From: Linyphia triangularis
Taxonomy: Eukaryota > Arthropoda > Arachnida > Araneae > Linyphiidae
Direction: 5' to 3'
DNA length: 64,000 nucleotides
Assembly: GCA_963978545.1 (NCBI GenBank)
Contig: OZ021727.1
Coordinates: 48,521,385-48,585,384 of the forward strand
A program made the position numbers and the translations under genes. Each line of letters opens with the position of its first letter. The stretch's first letter is position 1. The notes under the pieces are model-generated. The model was given only the letters and a program-made list of their open reading frames with translations, was not told the origin of the DNA and ran no database searches. Shown piece by piece: positions 43,984 through 55,900 of this stretch.

Positions 43984-46900
43984 ATATAAAATTTTAATTT
44001 CACGAGAAACATGTACAATTTAACTTGTTACAAATGTAAAGCTATAGGTATGTTTTTACCTTTGAAAGATTTACTTAGAAGATTAATTGATGAAGAACTA
44101 GTGTATAAGTTATCGGTTTATACGAAGACGAAAAGTTACAATTTTTCAATACATACGACAAGTTTTATAACTTAAACATACATTTATTGAAGTGAATAAG
44201 TTTCAGTATTTAAATATACATATTGATTTGAAAAAATTCTTTGAAATATATATATATATATAAAAACTTTAAGTGTAAATTGAAATTTTTATAAGTTTTT
44301 CAACAGTGACTTATTAATATTTAGAAAGAGGTCGGATATCTTCAGCTATTCTACACCTGATTGGACAACACTTATAATGCGTACGAGAAAAAAAAAATTC
44401 AATTACTAGATGAGAAAAATTTCCTTGTAGGAATCAATGAAATTGGATAGTTATACTTTGGTTCGAAGCAATTTTCGTTTCACGCATATGATTTGTTGCT
44501 AAGTTGAAATAAATACACTTTAAATCAATGCTTAGTATCTTTTCTTTTATTCTTACTATTATCATTCTTATATTGAAGGATGATTTTTCGAAAGTCAATA
44601 TATTTGAAAAATAAATATATCTATAGTGTAACATATAAAGTTGAAGTTACGTGGAATACTATTGGAATTAGCATTAGAAATTAAATCACTCACTTTATTC
44701 ATGGGATATTGTCCATCACGTGAATATATCCCCGCAACATTGGTTGCTCTTATCGGTATATGATTACGCATGTTTCGTGATCTTAACGTATGTCAATGTG
44801 TTATTTTTTTTTTTATATGTGAAAAAAGGAAACTTTTCCACATATATTGATAATTTTCATGTTTATTCAGTTTGTGGTTGTTTTTCATATTATTCAGTTT
44901 GATACCAACTGAGATGACATAATATAAATTGTTAAATGTGCTATAGTTTTAATATATGTGTTCCCACTTAAAAGCATGTTTGATTTTAAATTTTGTTTAA
45001 ACTTTCTCCTAAAAAATTTTATAGCGGACCTCAGCGCATTTTTTATTTTTTTTTATTTCTGATAAAGTACTTCGAAACATTCACATCTTTCAATGTTGTA
45101 TCTTCTATATTTCCAGTAAAACTTCTCACATTATACATGAATTTCAAGAAATTTGCTATGTCTAAGTTTGGTATTTTTTTTAATGTATAGATATTTCATC
45201 ATTGTCATTCTATGATAAGATATCAAGTTGGTTCTTAATAAACAAGAGTGTATTTTCTTGTCATAAGCAAGAAAAACGAAGTTAATATAAGTCAATGATA
45301 ATTCTCATTTATGAATTTCTTGTCGTCTTCAACTTTTTTCAACACATTTCACTCAACTTCTATTTTCACTTCATCTATCACTTTGTCATACTTCTTTACA
45401 GTTATAGTATGTATATCAGTTCAAGTCACTGTTTAAATTTACGTCATTGATTTATTCAGCTCACTCAATCTCTTAGGTCATAATAATTTCATTAAATTTA
45501 TAAGATTCAACAAAAAAAAAAACCTACTCATTACACATGAACTTAATATTATTGCACTGGGAAGAACTATAGAAATTTGGACAATAAAAATCTATTACAA
45601 CAGCTAATAAATTCAATTTTCGGCAAGCATGATAGGATATAAAAATTGTATTTTTTCGTTTTTCTGCTAAAGTTTAAGTTCTCTGTTAGACAATAAAACG
45701 TTTGCCTAGAATAAAATCATAAATTATTCATCATTTATGTACCAACAGTAAAATTATCATTTACATTTTTGTAGATTTTTCTTTTTAACATGATAATGTC
45801 TTACATGTAAAGTATATTTAATAGTAATTTCCGACTTGAAAATGTAGATAGCATTTATTTTCGATGAGTTTGATTTCAACTGACAAATATATTTCAACAT
45901 TCAAAGCACATGCGAGTTATGCGAATAAACCATATGCAACTTAGCTAAATTTAAGTAATTAAGTTGTGAAGTTTTATCTTTGCCATAGAAAATATATTTA
46001 TTTTTACTGATTTTTGTTAAGTGCTAAGACGATCTTTTACAAAGTATGTCTTCTTGCAACATGAGAAAAGATGCGAAATGATAAGGACTTCTCTGGTATG
46101 CTTTCAATTCCTTGAGAAATACATTTAGCTTAACTACAAGACTTGTTCCGATTCTGAAGTATGCTATTTCCTATCGTAATTTATAATTTTACATGATACT
46201 TGGTTTAAAAGTTGAAAAAGTTTGCACAAATTTCCTATGTAAGTTCTGCTTCACTGACAAGTTATCGGTCACAAGCAATAAAAATTTCACTTTGTTTGAC
46301 TAATGTTATGTATGTGTTAATTATCATGAGTAATATCAGTTTTATTTGTGTCTTTCGAAAGCGAGCATTCATAAATTGAAAAGGATATTTCAAACTATTT
46401 TAAAATATAAGTATCTTTTACAAGTTTTTTCCGGAATGAACTTTGCTCAGTTATATTAATATTGAATATTCATCTTACAAAATAAGCCTCTTGTAAAACA
46501 CATTCCGTTTCAGTTTTTCTGAAATTTATGTATAAGTTATTTAGAAATTATGGGTGGAAGTTAAAAATCTCTATATTAATGATATATTGTCAGCACCTAT
46601 CAAATAAAAAAAAATTCATGTATAATTTAGTTTGTCCAGATGATGTTCAATTTTACGTAGTAACAAACTCTACATTTTCCAAATTTATGCTAGTTTTTCA
46701 CAAGAAAAAAAAATATTCTTTAAGTTTGCCTAGCAAACTTTTTTCAGTATTTAAATTTTCTAAGTATATTTCATCACATGAGTAGTTAACTATTTCCACT
46801 AAGGAAAATATCTTATTATTTTAGCTTGTTTGATTGATGTTAGATTTTTATGTTTCTGATTGGTGATTTGCATATATAGTTTTAAAAACTTTACACAATT

Positions 46901-47629
46901 CGTAACATATATGTTAGAAATAATAGTATATCGCATCTGAGATTGAAAAAATTTATAACTATTATCATGTAAAGAAGGTTAAATTTTAAAAACATGTCGT
47001 TGAATATGAGTGTTACCATGAAAAAAGTTAACTAAATTACTTGTGATTTCCTTTCAGAGTATAAAAAGTTATATAGTTTACATATAATTCGCAAGTTTCT
47101 TTCAATTTATCTTAAGATGTTTTAAAAGTCTTGCAGGTGATTTTCAAAACTTAAATGCATATCTACAATGTATTTAATACCTACAATTTATTTAATATTT
47201 TCCCCCAATTCACCTTTCTTAGATAAGTAAAATAAACCTCAGTCAGCATGTATTGCACGAGTTAATACGACACCTTAACGTATATTATTACAAAGTAAAT
47301 TGTCTAAGTCTTTCTTGAAGTAACATAAATTTCCAACTTGCATTGATTTTCAGATTGAAAAGTAGAGGTGAATTTTTTTTCCCTTGGAGTATCTATAACT
47401 AGTATTTATTTTAAATCTCTTACTATTTTTCTTCTATGTAACAATTTTGTTAAGTTTTACCCGTATTGTAGCATATAATCTCACTGAGTTTGAACAATAT
47501 TCAATGTTTTAGACAATAGAAAAGTTTTCAAGTAGAAATGATCTTAAATTCTCCAAGTGAATCATACTTTTTGGAAGAAAGTCCATGCGAATTCTACCTT
47601 CACTTACTAATGTGTCTTTGAAATCCACT

Positions 47630-47839
47630 TCATTCATTCCAAGTTTTCACAAACATTTCATTATGAAAAAGGAAAAGTAGAAAAACGATAATCTCGAAGA
47701 CCTGCTGACACACCGCAGCATCACCCGCTGCTTGCGCGTCGATGCTGTTGTTCTTGCTGTACAAGTCTCCCGACCTGTTTGAACAAGTTTTAGCGTGACT
47801 CATCCTCCGGTCTAAAAATGCCGGCAAGTGGCGTATCAC
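47630..47839 (-). CDS. Hypothetical 69-codon ORF, right arm
   Basis: Mirror copy of 40103-40312 with identical translation over 69 residues. Conservation may only reflect recent palindrome formation or gene conversion between arms. Confidence 0.3.
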   Translation of the reverse strand: MIRHLPAFLDRRMSHAKTCSNRSGDLYSKNNSIDAQAAGDAAVCQQVFEIIVFLLFLFHNEMFVKTWNE

Positions 47840-47889
47840 CTACCGCTAACCTAATTGGCTAATTACCGTCACATGCTTATCATCCCGTT

Positions 47890-49520
47890 TAAAGACGTGA
47901 ATTTTATATGTAAAGTAAAATTTTACGCTAATGCTTAAATTCTTTGCTATAGAAAGTTCAAGTATGTTAGGTTTTTTTTTCTTATATGTTACATTTTAAA
48001 CACATGATGCGAAATTTTTACGTTATGCTTATCTTAGAAATTTTTAAGTATGTTACTTTTTCTTTTATTTAACATTAACCTAAGAGTTTAATTGTATATG
48101 AGAAGTAAATTGTCACGTTAAAGTTTAAAGACATGATATTTATATGTGAAGTAAATTTTCGTGTAAAGGTTAAAATTCTTTATCTTTGAAATTTTTATTC
48201 CGTTAAATTTCCCATTATTTAACATTAATCTAAGAAAATGATTGTGTATGAAAATTTCGCGTATTGTTTAAATTTTTGTCGAAGAAAGTTTAAGTATGTT
48301 ATTTTTTTTTTCTTCTCCAATTTAGCATTATTCTCACACATTTTAAAGATAAAAATGTTATGTGTGAAATAAATTTTCGCGTATTGTTTCAATTCCTTAC
48401 CTTATAAATTTTTAATATTTCTTTTTCTCTAATTTAGCGTTATTCTTACACATTTGAAAGACATAATTTTTATACGTGAGGTAAATTTTCGCGTATTATT
48501 TAAATTCTTTGTCTTATACATTTTTAGAGCTTCTTTTTTTTTTTTTTTTTTTTTTTTTATCTTTATCGTTGATATAAGAGTATGATTGTACATGTAAAGT
48601 TAATTTTCAAGTTCAATTTTAAATTCTTTGCCTTGTAAATTTTTAGTGTTTCTTTTTTCTAAAAGTTAGAGTTGTCATTATACATTTTAAAGACATGAAT
48701 GGTAATGTTTGAATTCTTTGTCGTAGAAATTATAGGTATGTAATACTTTTCTCCTACATGTCATATTTAAAGTCGTGATTTTTATGTGTAAGGTAAATTT
48801 TACGTTAATGTTAAAGTTATTTGTCATAGAAAGTTTAAGTATGTTACTTTTTTTCTTTTATTTAGAGATATTTTAAAGACATGATTTTTATATATGTAGT
48901 ACATTTTCGCGTAAAGGTTAAAATTATTTGTCGTAGAAATTTTAAGTATGCTAATTCTTCTTACACGTCACATTTTAAAGTCATGATTTTTATATGTGAA
49001 GAAAAATTTTTACGTTAATGTCAAAGTTATTTGTTGTATAAAGTTTAAGAGTGTTAATTTTTTTCTTTTATTTAACGATATTTCTACATATTTTAAAGTC
49101 GGGATTTTTATGTGTAAAGTAAAATTTTACGTTAATGTTAAAGTTATTTGTCGTAGAAAGTTTAAGTACGTTACTTTTCTCTTGCATGTTTTATTTTAAA
49201 GTCGTGATTTTTATATATGAAGGGAATTTTCGCGCAAAGGTTAAATATTTATCTTAGAAATTTTAAGTAAGTTACTTTTTTTTTTCTCTTATTTAGCAAT
49301 ATTTTTACACATTTTAAAGTGATTTTTATGTGTAAAGTAAATTTTTTTTCGTTAATGTTAAAGTTATTTGTCGTAAAAAGTTTAAGTATGTTACTTTTTT
49401 TCTCTTATTTAGTGATATTCGTAGACATTTTAAAGACATGATTTTTATTCGTAAAGTAAATTTTCATGTTCACTTTTGAATTCTTAAATGTAAGATGTTC
49501 AAGTATGTTACTTTTTCTCT
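47890..49520 (-). repeat. Satellite-like array, right arm
   Basis: Mirror copy of the array at 38450-40050, with the same ordered blocks on the opposite strand and a longer T-run near 48534-48559. Confidence 0.75.
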
Positions 49521-50607
49521 CTTATTTAGACATTAGAGTATCCAAAATCAGTTATCACATCTCTATTCAGCATTAGCAGCTAGTTCTGTGTTGCCATTCA
49601 TCAACTTAAGTAAGTATCATTGTACAATAAAAACTATATTGATTAATATAACTAACATAGACATATTAATTTCTAACAAGTTTATTGTTAATATAAATTT
49701 TAACATAGACAGTAAGTAGCTAAGATATATAATATCGCTCGCATAGTACAGTATAGCTTTAAATTATAATCGGTTGTAACAAATAGAATCAATTTCAAAG
49801 TATTTGAATGTTGATATATCGAAAAGTTATGTATTTCCATCTCTTTGAAAACATTGCTCGAACTAAAATGAAAGGTTTTTTCCTAAACCATTCTGGAAGA
49901 AGAAGAAAAAAATTATAGATTCCTCAATAAAATATGGATAATACATTTCAAATTTACAAAATTGAGAATAATACTTATATAAATAAAAAAAAAATCGTAA
50001 TTTTTCTATTCAAAGTGATAAATATTTCTTTTTGGAAATGTATATTACTAATATTGTATTGCAAAGTCACGTGTGAACACACTACAACTACTAATTCCCT
50101 TCAACAGGGTCAGACTAACTCAACCTAAAAATAATTGTAAAATCATTGTTTTAACTTCAATAATTGTTTCAGTTGCTGAATATTAAAAATTAATTCTAGT
50201 TTAAGTTCTTTTCGTTGTGTATTCAATCCCTCAAAAACTATGACAATAAAAGAAAAAAAAAACTTTTTAATGACATGTTAAGCTCTGTAAAAGAAATTTT
50301 CACGTTAAGATTGCAAAGTTTAAATTTTTATCTCATAAATTTTAATTTATATTTACATTTCATACTGTTATTGAGAAAATAATGAGACTTTATGTGTCTA
50401 ACATTGATTAAACCTGATTCCTTAAATGTATCTTGCGATTATATCTCTCAACATTAGTTTAAATGTGTTAAGCACTTATAGAAAAAAAAAATCAACTCAA
50501 TCCGAAACTTTACGCATTTGTGTTAATATATTATCTTTGCATGTATTTGAAGTTTTTAATGGTGAAGCATGAAAATTTATAAACTGTGTAATTTATATTC
50601 TTTCCTA

Positions 50608-50621
50608 CCACTAGATGGCGC
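50608..50621 (+). promoter_or_regulatory. CTCF-like motif, right arm
   Basis: CCACTAGATGGCGC on the + strand, exact mirror of 37332-37345. Confidence 0.55.
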
Positions 50622-50816
50622 CGCAATTACATTAAACTTAGTAGAAAACTGTTTTACTAAACTGTATAGTCAATGAGAAGAGCATTTGAAATCACGTACC
50701 ATATTCTAACCAATCAGAAGCGAGCTTTTATTTCAACCAATCAAAGGTGACTTAGCTATATCAGGAAACAAGATGTTGCTATTCTTTAAACTTTGATATA
50801 AAGCAAATCGTGACGT

Positions 50817-51458
50817 CCCCCCCCCCCACTACATTAACACTGTGACGTCACTGGTAAAACAGCCTATCACTCTAAGTTATTCACTTAGAAGTAGCCCTAG
50901 AACAACTCAACTCCATACCGCCTAAAACTTAGCATATATTCCTATTGCTGCCATCGTCTTAATGGCAAGTTTTGTAAAATCATGAATGACGTCATACCCA
51001 CTGTGACGTCACGCAATAAAAGCCTATCACTCTAACTTATTCACTTAGAAGCAGCCCTAGAACAACTCAACTCCGCCTTAAAGGTAAATCGAAACTAAAA
51101 AGTGTTGCCACCGCTCAAAACTTTGATATAAAATAAATTATGCCGTCATACCCGCTGTGACGTCACGCAATAAAAGCCTATCACTCTAACTTATTCGCTA
51201 AGAAGCAGTCCTAGAACAACTCAACTCCGTCTGAAAGATAAACCGAAACTAAAAAGTGTTGCCACCACTCAAAACTTTGATATAAAACACATTATGACGT
51301 CATACCCACTGTGACGTCATACACAAACAGCTTATAACGAAACCGAAACTAAAACAGCAGCAAGTGGAACAACTCAACTCCACTTCCGGTCACGTGACTT
51401 CCGGTGATGTCACTTCCTGTGACGTCATATCCGGTCACGCCCCCTTCCGGTGACGTCA
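50817..51458 (-). promoter_or_regulatory. Terminal array with eight TGACGTCA octamers, right arm
   Basis: Mirror of the left terminal array. The innermost octamer is 50843-50850 and the outermost 51451-51458. One octamer intact here (near 51419) is TGACATCA in the left arm, consistent with CpG decay. Confidence 0.8.
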
Positions 51459-51518
51459 TCATCCCTCATCCCTGCACCGGCACCGCCCCTGGCCCAGGAT
51501 CGGCATTTTCTAACTACT

Positions 51519-51524
51519 AACCTA
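51519..51524 (+). repeat. Right 6-bp target duplication (AACCTA)
   Basis: It directly follows the CTAACTACT terminus and repeats 36429-36434. Because AGTAGT follows it, a longer 12-bp duplication with a non-symmetric end is formally possible. Confidence 0.78.
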
Positions 51525-52019
51525 AGTAGTTTTGGCCTCCTAATTGGACTTTTGACGAAAAGAATGTTAAAATTTTAATTTGTTTTTAATTCATTTTTTT
51601 AATTAATATTTTCACAAAAAGCGACTTCTAATGGGCATAGAACTCTGAAAAAGTTTCAACATAAGTAGTTTTGGCCTCTAATTTTGCTTTCCACAAACAC
51701 CTGTTAAAATAATCTTAAAGGGGTGTTGTATTATTGTATTAACGGGGAATTTTTTTTTTCTCGACAAGGGAGAGGCTCCCAATATTAAGGCTTTAAGTAG
51801 CAATTAGATTTTAGTGAATGAAGTGAGCCTATGCTTGCATAGCAATGAACCTTTCAACAAGTGAAGTAAGCTTGTGTTTTTGTGTCAATGAACTTTTCAG
51901 CGAACGAAGCGAGCTCGATTTTGAGCAGCGATGAACCTTAATTCCTGCGAGCGAAGTTCCAAAAACTGGGATCTATACACCAATTACGAATTTCCGCAGC
52001 GCGAGTCCTCACACCTAGG
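51525..52019 (+). mobile_element. Helitron family 1, 3' portion
   Basis: It continues the Helitron interrupted at 36434: AAGTAGTTTTGGCCTCCTAA, a further unit, then a region with GGGTGTTGTATTATTGTATT, GAAGTGAGCC and AGCGAACGAAGCGAGCTCG. It ends near CGAGTCCTCACACCTAG. Compared with the copy at 16942-18409 the terminal hairpin after the CTCACA block is missing, so the 3' end is truncated or replaced by the next repeat. Confidence 0.6.
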
Positions 52020-52480
52020 CTTGGGCGATACATCGGCAAAAATCGGTGTGAAATCAACATCGTCAAACCGGTGTAATTATTTTCTCAAAACCGATACATC
52101 ACGATCTTTTTTAATGATACTTGCCTAACACTTCAAGGACGAAGAACCGTGCCACGATTCATGCGCGGTGTTCCTAAGACACTATAAAAACGTATTGAAA
52201 CCGTCGATAATGCGCCGTTTGAAAGGAGTTCCATTTGCTTTTCCCCGGTATTTCATCGGCAAGCTCACATCGTGATAATTCTGCCCTGCATATGCACGAT
52301 GTTCCCAATATTATATAGAAACAAAGTGAAACCGTCGACATCGGTCCTTTTGAGACGATTTCCATTTGCTTTTGCTCATGCCCGATACTTCATCAGAAAA
52401 AACCGCATCGTGGTAATCGTATCCACCTTACGCATGTGCGATGAGTATTGAAATTGCGAGGTGGTGCCAGTAGTCTAGTA
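52020..52480. repeat. Unclassified repeat-like segment
   Basis: It starts GCTTGGGCGATACATCGG and contains several related sub-blocks (AAACCGATACATC, GAAACCGTCGA, CCATTTGCTTTT twice), with GC content above its surroundings. GGGCGATA-type starts occur in some eukaryotic MITEs, but I could not find matching inverted ends. Confidence 0.4.
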
Positions 52481-53439
52481 ATATTGGAGATTCGATAAAA
52501 GAAGTATTTCTTTTATTGTATGAAAATGTTTTATGTTGTTCTCTGAACTTTTGGAAAACATTTTTATTTTTATTTAATAGTCATCAGATATAAGACATTG
52601 ATATCTATTTTTGGAATTCTATTAAACATTTCTTACACTTTTTGTGTTTAATTTCTTTTTTTTTTTTTTTCATTATTTCTCTAACTTGAAAGAAATAAAA
52701 TATTACACTTTTATATTTTGAAATCTTTTATATTAACTTCAAGATTTTTTTTTTTATCTTGCTGTTATTTTATTTTGCTTTATTTATTAACGCAAGGGGA
52801 TTGCGGTATTCTGGCGCGGTAATTTCTGTCTAGTTCTTACCCAGTTAAGATAACCTGGTTATTTATTACTATGAGCTGTTTGTTATATCTGCCAAAATCA
52901 ATGTTTTATAAAAAAAATTTCAGTTTGTACTATTTGAATAAAGTTTATTTCCATAAGATTATTTACTCAATCCAACAATGCTTCTTAAAAATGCGGAAAT
53001 GCAGATTTTTTTGGCACAAAATAAAGATCATTAGAATTTTAAATGTTATGCATTAATTTTATTTTTATTGTTTAATAATTATATTGTATATTGTGAGTAA
53101 TAAAATATTCATTATAAAGTATGTTTTTGATTTAATAATTAAGAATATCCAATAACTAAAGTAACATGTGCACCACCAGGAATTGCACTTGTCTTTCACC
53201 CCCCCCCCCCTTAATTCCTTCCCTTGAAAATAACAAAGTAAATTTCATTAAGATAGAGAAATTGAAAAATCCGGATTAAACCAAAAATAATAATAATAAC
53301 AACCGGCTTATACCCCCTTGGGTGTTTTGTGTATCCCCCTGAAAATAATTTGGTCGCTGCTCATATTATTTAAAATAAACTTTCATACATGAATTTAATA
53401 AATTTTTACAAAGCTAAGTAAGCATAACACATTACATTT
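52481..53439. other. Intergenic, AT-rich
   Basis: No gene is seen. T-rich runs lie near 52650-52670 and 52745-52756, and a C-run at about 53200-53211. Short ORFs are not convincing. Confidence 0.5.
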
Positions 53440-54420
53440 TACAAAGGGACTTTATATAGAGATACAGCTCTGAAATTTTCAACATAAGTTGTTTCAGCCT
53501 TATAATTGTAGCTTTCAAAAACAGAATTTTAAAATCTTGATTAATTTTTTTAATTAATTAACACATATTTTAGAAAATGATTTCTAAGAGGTCTACAGCT
53601 CTAAATTTTCATCATAAGATTTTGGCCTTCTAATTAAACATTTGAAAAACAGAATTATAACTTTTTTTTTTTTTTTTTTTTAATTCATTTTTAAACTAAT
53701 TAATAAATATTTTACAAAAGGATTTTACTAAGGCTATAGTTCTAAAATTTTCAACATAAGTAGTTTTGACCTTAAAATTGTGCTTTTGGAAAACATAATT
53801 TAAAATTTTTATTCAGTTATCTTTTAATTAATTTTTTTAATTAATTAATAAATATTTTACCAAACGATTTCTAATAGGGCTACAGCTCTGAAATTTTCAA
53901 CATAATTAGTTTTGCCCTTCTAATTGGACTTTTAAAACACAGAGTTTTATAATTTAATTTACTTTTTAAATTAATTTTTTTAATTAATTAACAAATATTT
54001 TACAAAACGATTTCTAACAGGGCTACAGTTCTGAAATTTTCAACGTAAATAGTTTTGGCCTTCTAATTGGATTTTTGACAAAAAGAATGTTAAAATTTTA
54101 ATTTGTTACTTTTTATTGTTTTATAATATTTGCACAAAAAACGACTTCTAATAGACCTAGAGCTTTGAATGTTTCAACGTAAAATTGTTTTGGCCTTCTA
54201 AGTTTGCTTTTCTCAAACACGTGTTATAATGTTCTTAAAGGGATGTTTTATTATTGTATTAACGGGGAATTTTATATTGTTTCTCGACAGGGAAGGGGCT
54301 CCTAATATTAAGGTTTTACGTAGCAATTAGTTTTTTGTGAGTGAAGCGAGCTTATGCTTACGCAGCAATGAACCTTTCAGCAAGCAAAGCGAGCCCACGC
54401 TGGCATACCAATGAATCTGT
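53440..54420 (+). mobile_element. Helitron family 1, partial copy
   Basis: At least five ~130-bp units (TACAGCTCTGAAATTTTCAA, TTTTGGCCTTCTAATTGG, TTAATTAATAAATATTTTAC) run into the same 3' module as 51525-52019 (TATTGTATTAACGGGGAATT, AGTGAAGCGAGC). The 5' TC end and the terminal hairpin were not found; the right side is cut by a (TA)n tract. Confidence 0.65.
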
Positions 54421-54422
54421 TA

Positions 54423-54536
<114 letters not shown>

Positions 54537-54731
54537 ATTTTCTTTTAATGTTGAAACAAGATTTTCAGGGTCCACAATCAAGTTATAAAAACTAATGACG
54601 CAATAAAACTGGGAAGCGAAACTAGACAAGAATCTGAGTCTTTAGAATGCCTTCAGTTTATTAAAAACAAGCTTAAATTTAAATTTGGACAAATAAATTA
54701 CATATAAGCGTGTAGAAAATATATTATATAG

Positions 54732-54734
<3 letters not shown>

Positions 54735-54817
<83 letters not shown>
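54735..54817. repeat. (TA)n microsatellite 2
   Basis: About 80 bp of pure alternating TA. Confidence 0.97.
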
Positions 54818-54819
<2 letters not shown>

Positions 54820-55900
54820 AACTGTGACAATACAACAAAGTAAATGGTTTGTTTATATTCATTCTACTTTGGCTTTATTTGCTTATGTTTATGGTGTATC
54901 ATTTCTTAATAACACAATGAAACCTTTAAAGAGCAAACTTAAAGCAAGATCTGACATAAAAATGTCCAATTTTCGATCTACTACAAGCATTAAGCAACAG
55001 TATATTATCAACATATGAAGAATTATTGAAATATTATCTTCATGTCAGAAATTAGTTTTATCCAACACTGCTTTCTAAGGATCCTAATCTTCCAGACGTT
55101 GCAGCTAAATTTGTTGATAAAATTCACACTATCTGGGATAAAGCTTCAATTCCTACAGAGACGAGAACAAGAATCGTAGTCATGTTATATGCTTACTATG
55201 ATTCTTATATGAAACTCTAAAAATTCCAAGAGCACTTAAGCTGATAAAAAGTATGCGTTAAAAGTTGAATCATTCAAAGCACCAAAACAATTATTCGACA
55301 TTTGTTCTTGTAAATGTGCAACTTTATCGCAGTGCTCTTGCACCAAAGATAGAAAAGTTCCTCGCAAAAGTATTTCTGTTTTAGATGATCAAGAAACATT
55401 ATGGAAGATGGTTATTGAAACTGTTGACACAAAAACTCTAAATGCTAAGAAAAACGCAAGTCATCACAAGTATTATTTATGTCTAACATTATGTCTAAAC
55501 GACAAAAATACTATCAATCAGAAGATTTTGAAGTAAATGTTTCATTGACTTCAGAAATCAAAGACTTATTTGACAAAGAGTGGGATGTTCCTTTAAGTTT
55601 TGGAGTCAAGTGTAGGTGAAAAAACAAGGAACGATGAACACGTTGGTCAAAACATGCAATACGCATGTAGCATTGTAGACAAGAGCAAGTTGAGAAGAAA
55701 TATATCAATATACTGTAGAGCTATTCAATCAAGCAGTTACTTGAATAAGATGCATGGTATAATGGATGATAGACATGCATAGAATCAACATTTCTAAAAT
55801 CCCTTGTCACACTCGGACTACCGGGATATAAGTAAAATTAATAACAGAAGCGGCCGGAAGTATATGTGGAGAAGACAACAGAGATGGTTTCATACATGTA
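54818..55900 (+). pseudogene. Broken Cys-rich ORF, probably mobile-element derived
   Basis: Coding-like sequence survives in pieces on the + strand. One frame gives LPDVAAKFVDKIHTIWDKA...RTRIVVMLYAYYDSY and stops near 55220. A shifted frame gives KYALKVESFKAPKQLFDICS, followed by a Cys-rich stretch (CSCKC...CSCTKDRKVP) that could be a zinc-binding motif. A third piece lies around 55600-55780. Similar KLFDI-C-CKC stretches occur in repetitive arthropod ORFs, which suggests a transposon relic, but I cannot name the family. Frameshifts and stops make it non-functional. Confidence 0.5.

Larger units (their letters stand above)
36435..51518. mobile_element. Giant 15-kb palindromic transposon-like element
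   Basis: The element is 15,084 bp, almost entirely two inverted arms (36435-43970 and 43984-51518) around a loop of about 13 bp. Its termini are AGTAGTTAGAAAATGCC and the exact complement, flanked by AACCTA on both sides. Outer landmarks are perfectly symmetric: paired coordinates sum to 87953 for the ends, the outermost and innermost CRE octamers and the CTCF-like sites. The arms differ by scattered substitutions and small indels. AG...CT ends, a 6-bp duplication and about 15 kb are properties of Polinton/Maverick elements, but none of their genes is present. A Mutator-type or foldback origin is an alternative. It inserted into a Helitron between two receptor paralogs. Confidence 0.85.
43984..51518 (-). 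repeat. Right arm of the giant palindrome
   Basis: The inverted complement of the left arm along its whole length. Differences noticed include a G/C change 71 bp from the ends (36506), a CpG-type change (TGACATCA left, TGACGTCA right), C/T changes near the 69-codon ORF, and longer homopolymers (about 48534-48559). Confidence 0.9.

Noticed and set aside
42653..45190. Paired ORFs near the palindrome centre
   Set aside because: Codon content is AT-driven, opposite strands are both open, and the pairing only reflects arm symmetry.
36435..51518. Palindrome as a pure sequencing or assembly artefact
   Set aside because: Arms differ at scattered bases and homopolymers, the flanks are different, and a 6-bp duplication within a Helitron marks a real insertion; still, raw-read confirmation was not possible here.
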